64,000 bases of DNA from positions 2,758,001-2,822,000 of the forward strand of contig NZ_CP045422.1 in NCBI RefSeq assembly GCF_014926585.1, read 5' to 3'. The translations under genes and the position numbers were made by a program. Below, in pieces: positions 18,018 to 29,210 of the stretch (within the stretch, counting starts at the first letter, position 1; each line of letters opens with the position of its first letter). The notes beneath the pieces are model-generated. The model did not search any database, had not been told where the DNA came from, and saw nothing but the letters and a program-made list of their open reading frames with translations. This stretch comes from Devosia beringensis. Lineage in GTDB: Bacteria > Pseudomonadota > Alphaproteobacteria > Rhizobiales > Devosiaceae.

Positions 18018-19099
18018 CAGGCAAATCCGGGTGGCTGCAGGCCGGGGCTGGCGGCGCAGAAGACCTTGAACAGATTGCCCATCTGGTCGGGGCCGATCAG
18101 CCGTGCCTTGGCGGCCGAAAGTTCCTCCGCCATGCCGGCATTGGCGGCAATGAGGGCACTGGTGCGCTCATTGATGCCCATGCGGGTGAGAAACTGTGAC
18201 TGGGTAGCCAGAGGCTCGACGGCGAGGCCGGCGCGGCTGGCAACGGTGCCCAAGGCCTCGAAATCGACATGGGCGGAAATGTCCACCTCGCCGGGGGCAT
18301 CGAGCACGTCGGCATATTGGTGGCGGCGCACGCCCTGCAGGGTCTCGCCTGTCTGGGTGCGGGCATAGCCGTAGTCGATGGCCAGGATCGCCCCGCCCTG
18401 GGTGGAGACGGTGGTGGCGAGCCGGTTCATCACTTCGCCGCTGGCCAGGCCGACTTCCAGCACGGCGTTGATTTCGGCCTCGGCCAGCGTTTGCGGCATG
18501 GCCGATGCGGGGATGGGCGTGGGATTGAGGCCAAAGACGCGGCGACCATTATTGGTGCCGACCATGCGTTCATGCCAGCCATCCTCGGCCCGGACAAACT
18601 GGCGGATCGGCAGGGCGTCAAAGAACTCATTGGCGACGACCAGAAGCGGCCCCGGGCCCACCTTGTCGAACCCGTCGATCCACCTGGCGCCATAGGCTTC
18701 GAGGCGCGCGTTCTGTTCGACGATCAGGGCCGCATTGGTTTCAAACAGACACAGATCAAGGCCATCGCGAAACCCCTCGGCGCGGCAGGCGACGCGCAGC
18801 ACATCGGCCATCAGCGTGCCGCGGCCGGGCCCGAGCTCGAGCAGGGTAAATTCGCGTGGGCTACCCATCTGCTGCCAGAGCGTGACGATGAAGAAGCCGA
18901 TCAGTTCTCCGAACATCTGGCTGATTTCGGGGGCAGTGATGAAGTCGCCGGCGGCGCCCAGGGGGTCGGCGCCCTTGTAATAGCCCTTGGTGGGGTGGGT
19001 CAGGCACAGGCCCATATAGGTGGCCACCGACATCGGTCCGGTGGTGCGGATCTGCATGTCGATGAGTTCGGGCAGGGTGGGGGCGGGCTGGTCGGTCAT
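18017..19099 (-). CDS. MidA-family SAM-dependent methyltransferase (NDUFAF7-like)
   Basis: A 360-residue protein of the MidA/NDUFAF7 family (DUF185). The mitochondrial member dimethylates an arginine of a complex I subunit. Visible: the N-terminal P-T-K-G-Y-Y segment, the F-I-T-A-P-E-I-S-Q-x-F-G-E signature near residue 65, and the SAM loop L-L-E-L-G-P-G-R-G-T. ATG 19099, one base after the lgt stop, gives the expected N-terminus. It sits between lgt and pgeF as in many alphaproteobacteria. Confidence 0.92.
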   Translation of the reverse strand: MTDQPAPTLPELIDMQIRTTGPMSVATYMGLCLTHPTKGYYKGADPLGAAGDFITAPEISQMFGELIGFFIVTLWQQMGSPREFTLLELGPGRGTLMADVLRVACRAEGFRDGLDLCLFETNAALIVEQNARLEAYGARWIDGFDKVGPGPLLVVANEFFDALPIRQFVRAEDGWHERMVGTNNGRRVFGLNPTPIPASAMPQTLAEAEINAVLEVGLASGEVMNRLATTVSTQGGAILAIDYGYARTQTGETLQGVRRHQYADVLDAPGEVDISAHVDFEALGTVASRAGLAVEPLATQSQFLTRMGINERTSALIAANAGMAEELSAAKARLIGPDQMGNLFKVFCAASPGLQPPGFA

Positions 19100-19100
19100 G

Positions 19101-19928
19101 TCAGGCTCGCAATATGTTCTGCTTGCGGGTCGCCGCATAGGTCACCAGGGCGATACCGCCAATGACCATGGGCAGGCTCAGCAACATGCCCATGGTCAGC
19201 CAGCCGCCATAGAGATAGCCAAGCTGGGCGTCGGGCAGGCGGACGAATTCTACGGCGATGCGGGACAGGCCGTAGCCGATGCCGAAGATGCCGGCGACCA
19301 GGCCCGGACGGCGCAGGCTGTAGAACACGTGGGTGAAGACGCGGATGACCAGGAACAGCAGCAGGCCCTCCAGCGCGGCCTCGTAAAGCTGGCTGGGGTG
19401 GCGTGGCAGTTGCTCGGGGTCGGTGGGAAAGATCACGCCCCAGGGCAGGGTGGTGGGGGCGCCATAGAGCTCTGCATTGATGAAATTGGCGATGCGGACG
19501 AGGAAGATGCCGATGATGCTGACCGCGGCGATCAGGTCGAGCCCGCTCAGCCAGTTGCCATTGCCCTTGGCGCGGGTGAACAGCACCACGGCCAGCATCA
19601 GCCCGAGCATGCCGCCATGATAGGACATGCCGCCATCAAGCGTGTTGAGGATCTGGCCCGGATTGGCGAGGTAGAAGGCCAGGTTGTAGAACAGCACATA
19701 GCCGATGCGGCCGCCCAAAACGATCGACAGCATGGTCCAGAAGGCGAAGTCCCAAATATCGTCCGCCTTGAAGGGCGGTTCGCCCTTGAGCCAGAGGCGG
19801 CTATTGGCCAGCAGCAGATAGCCATAGGCAGCGCCCAGGCCGGTCCCCACAAGGTAGCCCAAGGCATACCAGCGGACGGCAAAAGGGCCTATGGCGAAGG
19901 CAATCGGATCGATATCGGGAAAGGGCAC
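19101..19928 (-). CDS. lgt: Prolipoprotein diacylglyceryl transferase
   Basis: A 275-residue inner-membrane enzyme that transfers diacylglycerol from phosphatidylglycerol to the lipobox Cys of prolipoproteins. It has about seven membrane segments, the H-G-G-M-L-G motif with the essential His, and the Lgt signature R-I-A-N-F-I-N-A-E-L-Y-G. The start is GTG (19928) with AGGAG upstream. It heads the operon lgt / midA-like / pgeF. Confidence 0.97.
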   Translation of the reverse strand: MPFPDIDPIAFAIGPFAVRWYALGYLVGTGLGAAYGYLLLANSRLWLKGEPPFKADDIWDFAFWTMLSIVLGGRIGYVLFYNLAFYLANPGQILNTLDGGMSYHGGMLGLMLAVVLFTRAKGNGNWLSGLDLIAAVSIIGIFLVRIANFINAELYGAPTTLPWGVIFPTDPEQLPRHPSQLYEAALEGLLLFLVIRVFTHVFYSLRRPGLVAGIFGIGYGLSRIAVEFVRLPDAQLGYLYGGWLTMGMLLSLPMVIGGIALVTYAATRKQNILRA

Positions 19929-20039
19929 GCGTGGGCTCCTGCGGCAATCGGCCGGACCATTGCCGCTTCGCTCGCTCTGGTCAAGTGAGCACCCATCACC
20001 TAAGTATCAAGTCAAACAGGCCAACCAGACGGGTGCGCA

Positions 20040-20294
20040 ATGAACCAGAGCAACAAGATCTTTGACGGCCTCGGGCGCGTGATGAACGAGGCCGCCGGCG
20101 TTGCCGATGGTGTGCGCCGGGAAGTCGAAACTGCGGTCAAGTCGCAGGTCCAGCGCCTTGTTGCCGATATGGATCTGGTCAAGCGCGAGGATTTCGATGC
20201 GCTGCGCGAACTGGTGCAGGTGCAGGGCGAAGAGATCGATGCCCTGCGCAAGGACATCGCCGCGCTCAAGACCGGTTCGGGCAAAGCCAACTAA
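20040..20294 (+). CDS. UbiK-like accessory factor (BMFP domain, DUF526)
   Basis: An 84-residue helical protein with an amphipathic N-terminal half and a C-terminal coiled coil (V-K-R-E-D-F-D-A-L-R then heptads of Leu/Ile), as in the BMFP/YqiC family. UbiK helps the ubiquinone biosynthesis complex in Proteobacteria and can trimerise on lipids. The F-D-A-L-R-x-L-V motif is the family hallmark. It is divergent from lgt and followed two bases later by the phosphoesterase gene. The ubiquinone role is transferred from other species. Confidence 0.82.
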   Translation: MNQSNKIFDGLGRVMNEAAGVADGVRREVETAVKSQVQRLVADMDLVKREDFDALRELVQVQGEEIDALRKDIAALKTGSGKAN

Positions 20295-20296
20295 CC

Positions 20297-21016
20297 ATGC
20301 GCGTCGCCGTCCTTTCGGATGTGCATGGCAATGCGCTGGCGCTTGATGCCGTGCTGGCAGATATCGCGACCCAGGGCGTGGATGCCACGCTCTGCCTGGG
20401 CGATCATGTCAGCGGTCCGATGGACCCCGCTGGCGTCGCCGAGCGCTTGATGACCCTCGATGGGCCGATCATTTCGGGCAATCATGATCGATGGGTGGTT
20501 GAACCGCGTGCTCAAGGGCAGGGCAAGGTTGATCAGTTCGCCGCCAGCCGACTGAGCCGGCAACAGCACCAATGGCTTGCGGCATTGCCGGCGACGGCGG
20601 TGTTCAACGACGACATCTTCCTCTGTCACGGCACGCCGGCCAGTGACGAGCAGCACTGGATCGATGACTTCTACGCGGACCGTACGATGACCTTGCCCAG
20701 CGAGGAAAGCATCGTCATGGCCGCCGCGGGCGTCGACTACCCCATCATGCTATGCGGCCACACCCATCTGGCCCGCTCAGTGCGGCTGCGGGACGGGCGG
20801 CGCATCATCAATCCAGGTGCGGTAGGGTTCCAGCTGGTGCATGGTTCACCCGATGCGCGCTATGCCGTGATCGAGCTGCGGCAGGGCAAATGGTCCACGG
20901 CGCTTCGCGTGGTGGAGTATGATCATGACGCAGCGGCGGCGCAGGCCGTGGCCAATGGCTTTGACGGCTGGGCCGAGGTTCTGACCTCCGGATGGGCCCC
21001 TTCCGCCCCATTCTGA
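20297..21016 (+). CDS. Metallophosphoesterase (YfcE/MJ0936-like)
   Basis: A 239-residue calcineurin-type phosphoesterase. All metal-binding blocks are present: D-V-H-G-N near the N-terminus, L-G-D-H (a variant of GD), I-S-G-N-H-D, C-H-G-T-P and C-G-H-T-H. It should hydrolyse a phosphodiester or phosphomonoester in the cytoplasm with two metals; there is no signal peptide. Natural substrate unknown. The C-terminal 60 residues form the usual capping beta strands. Probably co-transcribed with the UbiK-like gene. Confidence 0.88.
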   Translation: MRVAVLSDVHGNALALDAVLADIATQGVDATLCLGDHVSGPMDPAGVAERLMTLDGPIISGNHDRWVVEPRAQGQGKVDQFAASRLSRQQHQWLAALPATAVFNDDIFLCHGTPASDEQHWIDDFYADRTMTLPSEESIVMAAAGVDYPIMLCGHTHLARSVRLRDGRRIINPGAVGFQLVHGSPDARYAVIELRQGKWSTALRVVEYDHDAAAAQAVANGFDGWAEVLTSGWAPSAPF

Positions 21017-21046
21017 CGCAAAAGCAGCGGTTGAGAGCGTCTCAAT

Positions 21047-21063
21047 GTTAACAGCCTGTTAAC
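21047..21063. promoter_or_regulatory. Palindrome upstream of ybjN-proC, possible operator
   Basis: GTTAACA and TGTTAAC form a perfect 7-bp inverted repeat with a GCC spacer, in the 247-base gap before the ybjN-like gene. It is followed by no T-run, so an operator is more likely than a terminator. No cognate regulator is known. Confidence 0.35.
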
Positions 21064-21263
21064 CCTAAGCACCCGATCATCATCCACAAGAGATTGTCGT
21101 CCCCGGCCTGCGTCGCGTGCCCTGAATCAGTGGCACGTGTAGGTTGATTTCATCAGGACGATTCGTAAGCCCTTGTGCGTGCAAACAGTTCCCTGAGTAC
21201 CCGGAATTGCCAGCCCTCGGGCAGCATGCATCCACTCTACGCATTGCCAGGACGGAAGACGGA

Positions 21264-21764
21264 ATGTCACTCATCCAAGTCGAGCTCGATCGCAATGTTC
21301 ACCCGGTGGACATTATCGAGCATATCGCCTCGATCAACGACTGGACCTTCGAACGGCAGGATGCCGACGAGATTTCCATATCGGTACGCGGCGGCTGGTG
21401 TGACTATCACGTGTCGTTCAACTGGATGGAAGATCTGGAAAGCCTGCACATTGCCAGCGCCTTCGATCTGAAGGTTCCGGAAGGCCGCCGGGCCGAGATC
21501 AAGCAGTTGATTTCGCTGATCAACGAGCAGCTCTGGATCGGTCACTTCGATATCTGGAACAAGGAAGGCGTCGTGCTGTTCCGCAATTCGCATCTGATGA
21601 CGGGCGGCGCGGACGTCTCGCCGCAGCAATGCGAAGCGCTGCTGCGCTCTGCCACCGATAGCTGCGATCTGTATTACCAGGCCTTCCAATTCGTGGTCTG
21701 GGCCGGCAAGTCCGCCGCTGATGCGTTGAGTCATGTGATGTTCGAGACGGTGGGCGAGGCGTGA
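21264..21764 (+). CDS. YbjN domain-containing protein
   Basis: A 166-residue protein of the YbjN family, which resembles type III secretion chaperone folds and is linked in E. coli to stress tolerance and motility; its molecular function is unsettled. Features: D-W-T-F-E-R near residue 30, the C-D-Y-H-V-S-F strand, and a C-terminal helix pair. ATG 21264 was preferred over an upstream in-frame start at 21144 because the family begins at this point. The stop overlaps proC's GTG by four bases (GTGA), so proC translation is coupled to it. Confidence 0.85.
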   Translation: MSLIQVELDRNVHPVDIIEHIASINDWTFERQDADEISISVRGGWCDYHVSFNWMEDLESLHIASAFDLKVPEGRRAEIKQLISLINEQLWIGHFDIWNKEGVVLFRNSHLMTGGADVSPQQCEALLRSATDSCDLYYQAFQFVVWAGKSAADALSHVMFETVGEA

Positions 21765-22585
21765 GTCAGGCTCTGGGTAAAATTGGTCCGATCATGCTGG
21801 TGGGCGCTGGCAAGATGGGCGTGGCGCTGGCCCGCGGCTGGCTGGATGCCGGCTTGCCGCCCGGCAACCTGGTTATCGTTCATCCCCGGCCTGGCGAGGC
21901 GCTGCTGCAACTGGCCGAGGATTTCGGCCTGACGCTGAGCAGCCAGGCCAGCGGGCTCACACCCAATGTGCTGGTGGTCGGGGTCAAGCCGCAGGTGATG
22001 GATGGCGTGCTGGAGTCGCTGGCGCCCGTGATTGCGCCGCATACGCTTGTGGTGTCGATTGCCGCCGGGATCGATCTGGCCCGCCTGGCGGGCAAGGCCG
22101 GCACGCAGCGCGTTGTGCGCACCATGCCCAATACGCCGGTGCAGGTGCGCAAGGGCATTACCGGCGTCGTGCCTGGTCCCGATGTGACCGCCGAGGACCG
22201 CATCTCGATAGACGCGCTGTTCGCCGCCTCCGGCATGGTGGTCTGGCTGGACGAGGAAGCCCAGCTGGATGCGCTGACAGCGGTCTCCGGTTCCGGCCCG
22301 GCCTATGTCTTTCATATGGTTGAAGCGCTTGCCGCCGCCGGCAAGCGGCAGGGCCTGCCCGATGCCGTCGCCGAGCAACTCGCGCGGGGCACGATAATCG
22401 GGGCTGCGGCGCTGATGGATGCCGGCAACATTGCGCCGTCGGTGCTGCGGGAGAATGTCACCTCGCCCAAGGGCGCGACGGCGGCAGGCCTGGCTGTGCT
22501 GATGGGAGAGCCGGGACTGACGGACCTGATGGACCGAACGGTCAGCGCCACCCGCAAGCGCACCGAAGAACTCGGCCGCATCTAG
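21761..22585 (+). CDS. proC: Pyrroline-5-carboxylate reductase
   Basis: A 274-residue enzyme for the last step of proline synthesis, reducing pyrroline-5-carboxylate with NAD(P)H. The N-terminal Rossmann motif G-A-G-K-M-G, M-P-N-T-P in the middle, G-S-G-P-A-Y-V-F and the C-terminal P5CR signature region with T-S-P-K-G-A-T all stand out. The start is GTG. The YbjN-ProC pairing recurs in alphaproteobacteria. Confidence 0.97.
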   Translation: MSQALGKIGPIMLVGAGKMGVALARGWLDAGLPPGNLVIVHPRPGEALLQLAEDFGLTLSSQASGLTPNVLVVGVKPQVMDGVLESLAPVIAPHTLVVSIAAGIDLARLAGKAGTQRVVRTMPNTPVQVRKGITGVVPGPDVTAEDRISIDALFAASGMVVWLDEEAQLDALTAVSGSGPAYVFHMVEALAAAGKRQGLPDAVAEQLARGTIIGAAALMDAGNIAPSVLRENVTSPKGATAAGLAVLMGEPGLTDLMDRTVSATRKRTEELGRI

Positions 22586-22597
22586 CCTCGGCCCGGC

Positions 22598-22643
22598 AAG
22601 CAAAAGGGACGCATCACCTCCAAGTAGATGCGCCCCCTTGCTT
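22598..22643. terminator. Long stem between convergent proC and cspA, probable bidirectional terminator
   Basis: AAGCAAAAGGGACGCATC (22598-22615) pairs with GATGCGCCCCCTTGCTT (22627-22643) apart from one or two mismatches, with an 11-base loop. It separates two convergent genes, and on the minus strand the outer stem carries a CCCTTTTGC stretch. Confidence 0.6.
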
Positions 22644-22656
22644 CGTGCGCCTATGT

Positions 22657-22866
22657 TCAGGCGCTGGTCAGTTCGTCGGCGGCGGACTTCCCGGTCCGCT
22701 TGTCCTTGACGATCTCGTAGTTGACCTTCTGGCCTTCATCGAGACCATTGAGTCCCGAGCGCTGGACAGCGGAGATGTGGACGAATACGTCCGCCCCACC
22801 CTCGTCCGGCTGAATGAAGCCATAGCCTTTTTGGCCGTTGAACCACTTTACGGTGCCAGTTGCCAT
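22657..22866 (-). CDS. cspA: Cold shock protein, CspA family
   Basis: A 69-residue single cold-shock domain with both RNA-binding motifs: RNP1 K-G-Y-G-F-I near residue 15 and RNP2 V-F-V-H-I near 28. The protein begins [10 protein letters not shown], as alphaproteobacterial Csps do. It binds single-stranded RNA and unwinds secondary structure. A long untranslated leader is possible, since the next gene upstream on either strand is nearly 500 bases away. Whether it is cold-induced cannot be read from the sequence. Confidence 0.96.
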   Translation of the reverse strand: MATGTVKWFNGQKGYGFIQPDEGGADVFVHISAVQRSGLNGLDEGQKVNYEIVKDKRTGKSAADELTSA

Positions 22867-23356
22867 GATGCGCGTTCCCTCGTGCAGTCTGCTGGTAGGC
22901 AGTCGTGGCCACTATTGGCCGCGACCTTTAGTGATATCGAGTATCGGAAATTGACGTCAGCAGAGGCGAATGGAAGTTCGCATAATCAGATCAGTCGGCC
23001 GCAATATTCGATCCACCGATCTTAGCGCCAAAAGAAATGCCGTTCAATATCTCTAAGGCCACGACAAAAAGCCCGGCGGGAACACTGTTCTCGTCGGGGG
23101 AAATGCAAACGTCGTCAAGTATTTACGCCTGATCAGGCAACCCGGCGCTGACGCGCGATGGAATGGCCGTGCAACGAGTGTCAGCCGTATCCAGTGGCGT
23201 CGTGTCACAAATCCGTGAGGCACGTAACTGCACAAAGGTACGACAGCGCAAAACTGACTGGTGGAAAGATCGATCCTGCAAACCAGAGCATGGCGGGTGC
23301 TGTGATGCGCTTGCAATCGGGCTGGAATTGCTGCACATCCCGGCGCGCCGGGGGAT
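22867..23356. other. 490-base gene-poor stretch: cspA leader, a minus-strand terminator and a palindrome
   Basis: No convincing protein gene is present. The part next to cspA should carry its promoter and leader. Further out lie a minus-strand intrinsic terminator (23066-23100) and the perfect 12-bp palindrome GCCTGATCAGGC (23127-23138). A terminator with no gene in front of it suggests a small RNA on the minus strand between about 23100 and 23350, but nothing in the sequence confirms it. Confidence 0.5.
23066..23100 (-). terminator. Orphan intrinsic terminator on the minus strand
   Basis: The arms at 23072-23083 and 23087-23098 pair fully if G-U pairs are allowed, closing on a three-base loop. 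They are followed on the minus strand by G-C-TTTTT (complement of 23066-23071). No protein gene lies within reach on that strand. Confidence 0.65.
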
Positions 23357-24367
23357 ATGACCGGTCACCTCATAGAGATCATCGTCTTGACCAAGACGTC
23401 CTATACTTCGGGCGATGTGATCGCCGATCGCCGCGCCGACTATGCGCGGTCGCTCGCCCGCGATGGCGAGTTCGCGGCTGCCGCCGACCTCATGAGCCAG
23501 GCCCTTGAACTGGTGCCCGACTGGGCTGCGGGCTGGGATCTGCTGGGGGACTACCACGACCGGCAGGGCGACGTTGCCGGGGCGATATCGGCCTGGCGAC
23601 ATCTGGAAGCACTGGACGATGCCGGGGTCTTCGGTGCCCGGCTGAAACTGGCCGTGCATGGCGCCGGCCCGGCTGGCGAGGGCACGGCCGTGAGCTATGT
23701 CGAGGCGCTGTTTGACCAATATGCGCCGAAGTTCGAAAATTCTCTCGTCGGTCGGCTGGGCTATCGCGTGCCGGAGATGCTGGATGACCTGGTGGCCGCG
23801 GAAATGGCCCGTTTGGGCATTGACCGCTTTGCGCGCGGGCTCGACCTCGGCTGTGGGACCGGGCTGATGGGCGAGCGGCTGCGCGGCAAGGTTGGCCATC
23901 TCGAAGGCATCGATATTTCCGCTGCCATGATTGCCGAGACGGCCCGCAAGGGCATCTATGATCGTCTCGATAAAGCTGAATTGGTGGCGGCACTTAGCGC
24001 TCGCCGGGCGGATGCGGACTTGGTGACGGCGGCTGACGTCTTCATCTATTGCGGCGCGTTGCAGCCAGTGCTGGCGGCGCTGGTGCCGGCCTTGATGCCT
24101 GGTGGCTTGGTGGCCTTTTCGCTGGAGGCCCATGAGGGCGAGGAGGCGGTGTTCCTACGGCCGTCGCTGCGTTATGCGCATGGGATCAAGGCGACGCGCG
24201 ATGCTGTGGTGCTGTCAGGGCTGGAAATCCTGCGGTTTGAGACCGTTGTGCTGCGGCTCGACCGCGGCGCGCCGATCAACGGCATCCTGGTCGTGGCCCG
24301 CAAACCGCCGATCGATGTCAGCGCCGCCAATGACGGCGCGGATGCAGGTGGGGATGTCGCGGCCTGA
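23357..24367 (+). CDS. TPR-containing class I SAM-dependent methyltransferase
   Basis: A 336-residue protein with a short TPR-like helical N-terminus (about res. 25-95, A-R-D-G-E-F-A-A-A-A and W-D-L-L-G-D-Y) joined to a methyltransferase. Its SAM loop is L-D-L-G-C-G-T-G near residue 160 and it has a following G-I-D-I-S acidic strand. The segment F-D-Q-Y-A-P-K-F before the methyltransferase core is typical of this group. The start is ATG at 23357 (GGGGGA just before); a TTG ten codons later is an alternative. Substrate unknown; the TPR part suggests a protein target. Confidence 0.85.
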   Translation: MTGHLIEIIVLTKTSYTSGDVIADRRADYARSLARDGEFAAAADLMSQALELVPDWAAGWDLLGDYHDRQGDVAGAISAWRHLEALDDAGVFGARLKLAVHGAGPAGEGTAVSYVEALFDQYAPKFENSLVGRLGYRVPEMLDDLVAAEMARLGIDRFARGLDLGCGTGLMGERLRGKVGHLEGIDISAAMIAETARKGIYDRLDKAELVAALSARRADADLVTAADVFIYCGALQPVLAALVPALMPGGLVAFSLEAHEGEEAVFLRPSLRYAHGIKATRDAVVLSGLEILRFETVVLRLDRGAPINGILVVARKPPIDVSAANDGADAGGDVAA

Positions 24368-24436
24368 GCGATAGGCAGGATGGGGGGCAGCAGATAGGCT
24401 GGTTCGTCGCCATTTGAACACGACTGTGAACGCATA

Positions 24437-25465
24437 ATGAATACGCTCCGCCACGATTTTCGCTCCGATACCGTCACCCGCCCCTCAGCAGGGATGCGCC
24501 AGGCCATGGCCGAGGCGGAGGTGGGCGATGACGTGTTCGGCGACGACCCCACCGTCAACCGGCTGGAGCAGCGGATGGCGGCCATGCTGGGCAAGGACGC
24601 GGCGATATATGTGTCGTCCGGCACGCTATCCAATCTGCTGGCCCTGATGAGCCATTGCGGTCGCGGCGATGAATTCATCGCCGGGCAGCATGCCCATTGT
24701 TACAAATACGAGGCGGGCGGCGCGGCCGTGCTCGGCTCGATCCAGCCGCAGCCGATTGCGCATCAGCCCGACGGTACGATGGATCTTGGTGACATCGAGG
24801 GTGCGATCAAGTCGGGTGACAGCCATTTTGCCACGACGCGGGTCATCGCGCTGGAGAACACCTTTGGCGGCAAGGTGCTGCCGATCAGCTATATGGCGGA
24901 TGTCGCCGAGATTGCCGTGCGGCATGGGCTGGGGCTGCATCTGGATGGCGCGCGGGCGTTCAATGCCTGTGTGGCGCTGGACGCAGATATCAAGACCTTT
25001 ACCGCGCCGTTCGACAGCGTCTCGATCTGCCTGTCCAAGGGGCTTGGCGCACCGATAGGCTCGGTACTGGTCGGCCGGCAGGACCTGATCGACAAGGCCC
25101 GCCGGCACCGCAAGATGCTGGGCGGTGGCCTGCGCCAGTCCGGCATTCTGGCCGCGGCTGGGCTTTATGCCCTCGATCACAATATCGACCGTCTGGGTGA
25201 TGACCATCGCCGTGCCCGGCGGCTGGCGGAGGGTCTAGCCGTCCATCCGGACCTGCGTGTCACCATGCCCGATACCAATATCGTCTTTGTCGATATGGAG
25301 GCCGAGATCGGCCAGCGCTTTACCGATTTCCTCGGCTCACGCGGCATCGGCATCACCGGCCGCTATGGCCAGCAGCGCTGGGTGACCCATCTGGATGTGG
25401 ACGATTCCGCAGTGGAGGGCGCACTGGCCGAAGTGGCTACGTTTTTCGCAAACGACCCTCGCTAG
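24437..25465 (+). CDS. ltaE: Low-specificity L-threonine aldolase
   Basis: A 342-residue PLP enzyme that splits threonine or allo-threonine into glycine and acetaldehyde. It begins with the family pattern D-F-R-S-D-T-V-T, has G-D-D-V-F-G-D-D-P-T near residue 30, H-L-D-G-A-R (Asp170, pyridine-nitrogen contact) and the PLP lysine K201 in C-L-S-K-G-L-G-A-P. Length is as expected. It is a single gene followed by a strong terminator. Confidence 0.96.
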   Translation: MNTLRHDFRSDTVTRPSAGMRQAMAEAEVGDDVFGDDPTVNRLEQRMAAMLGKDAAIYVSSGTLSNLLALMSHCGRGDEFIAGQHAHCYKYEAGGAAVLGSIQPQPIAHQPDGTMDLGDIEGAIKSGDSHFATTRVIALENTFGGKVLPISYMADVAEIAVRHGLGLHLDGARAFNACVALDADIKTFTAPFDSVSICLSKGLGAPIGSVLVGRQDLIDKARRHRKMLGGGLRQSGILAAAGLYALDHNIDRLGDDHRRARRLAEGLAVHPDLRVTMPDTNIVFVDMEAEIGQRFTDFLGSRGIGITGRYGQQRWVTHLDVDDSAVEGALAEVATFFANDPR

Positions 25466-25485
25466 GCGGGGCGTGGCATGAGATC

Positions 25486-25520
25486 GGGACGTCGCTGAAA
25501 AGCGGCGCCCCGTTTTGTTT

Positions 25521-25522
<2 letters not shown>
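25486..25522 (+). terminator. Intrinsic terminator after ltaE
   Basis: A hairpin with GGG-CGTCGCT / AGCGGCG-CCC arms (one bulged A), a GAAA tetraloop at 25497-25500 and a following GTTTTGTTTTT tract. It ends right at the carB stop codon, so it separates the convergent ltaE and carB. Confidence 0.85.
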
Positions 25523-28832
<3,310 letters not shown>

Positions 28833-29210
28833 GGGTCTCGCTCGGCTCTAGGACGCAGGGGCCGGGCGGGAAAGAATCACCCGGCGCTCAGGCCACCCGC
28901 ACCACACGCGCACGACAACTGGGCGTTGCGGCGCTTGGGGAAGGCTTGGTCGGGGTGGTTAAGTGGGCTGTCTAATGGAGAAGGGCGGGAAAGGGAAGGG
29001 GTGGAACCGATTGATGTTGTTCCGTCCACCGGCACCGGGGCCGTAAGGAGACGGCTGCCGCCTCCGTATGGGACATTAGCACGCCATTCATCATGGTGAC
29101 GTTCAGGGCTTGGGCTCAAGATATCGTAAGCCATTTCAGCCGATAGTGCGAGCAATGCAGATTGTTGTGCGGCCTCCGGTCGCCGACCGGGACCGAAGAC
29201 CAGTGACTGG
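28833..29210. other. 378-base intergenic region between divergent carB and the GGDEF-EAL gene
   Basis: It must hold the promoters of both genes. No coding sequence is convincing. At 29048-29064 lies a near-palindrome, GAGACGGCTGCCGCCTC, that differs at one base from the element at 43217-43233. No upstream peptide for an attenuator of carB was recognised. Confidence 0.5.

Noticed and set aside
23053..23316. An 87-codon minus-strand frame in the gap beyond cspA
   Set aside because: It runs through the strong terminator at 23066-23100 and has no ribosome site or domain. An RNA is a better idea.
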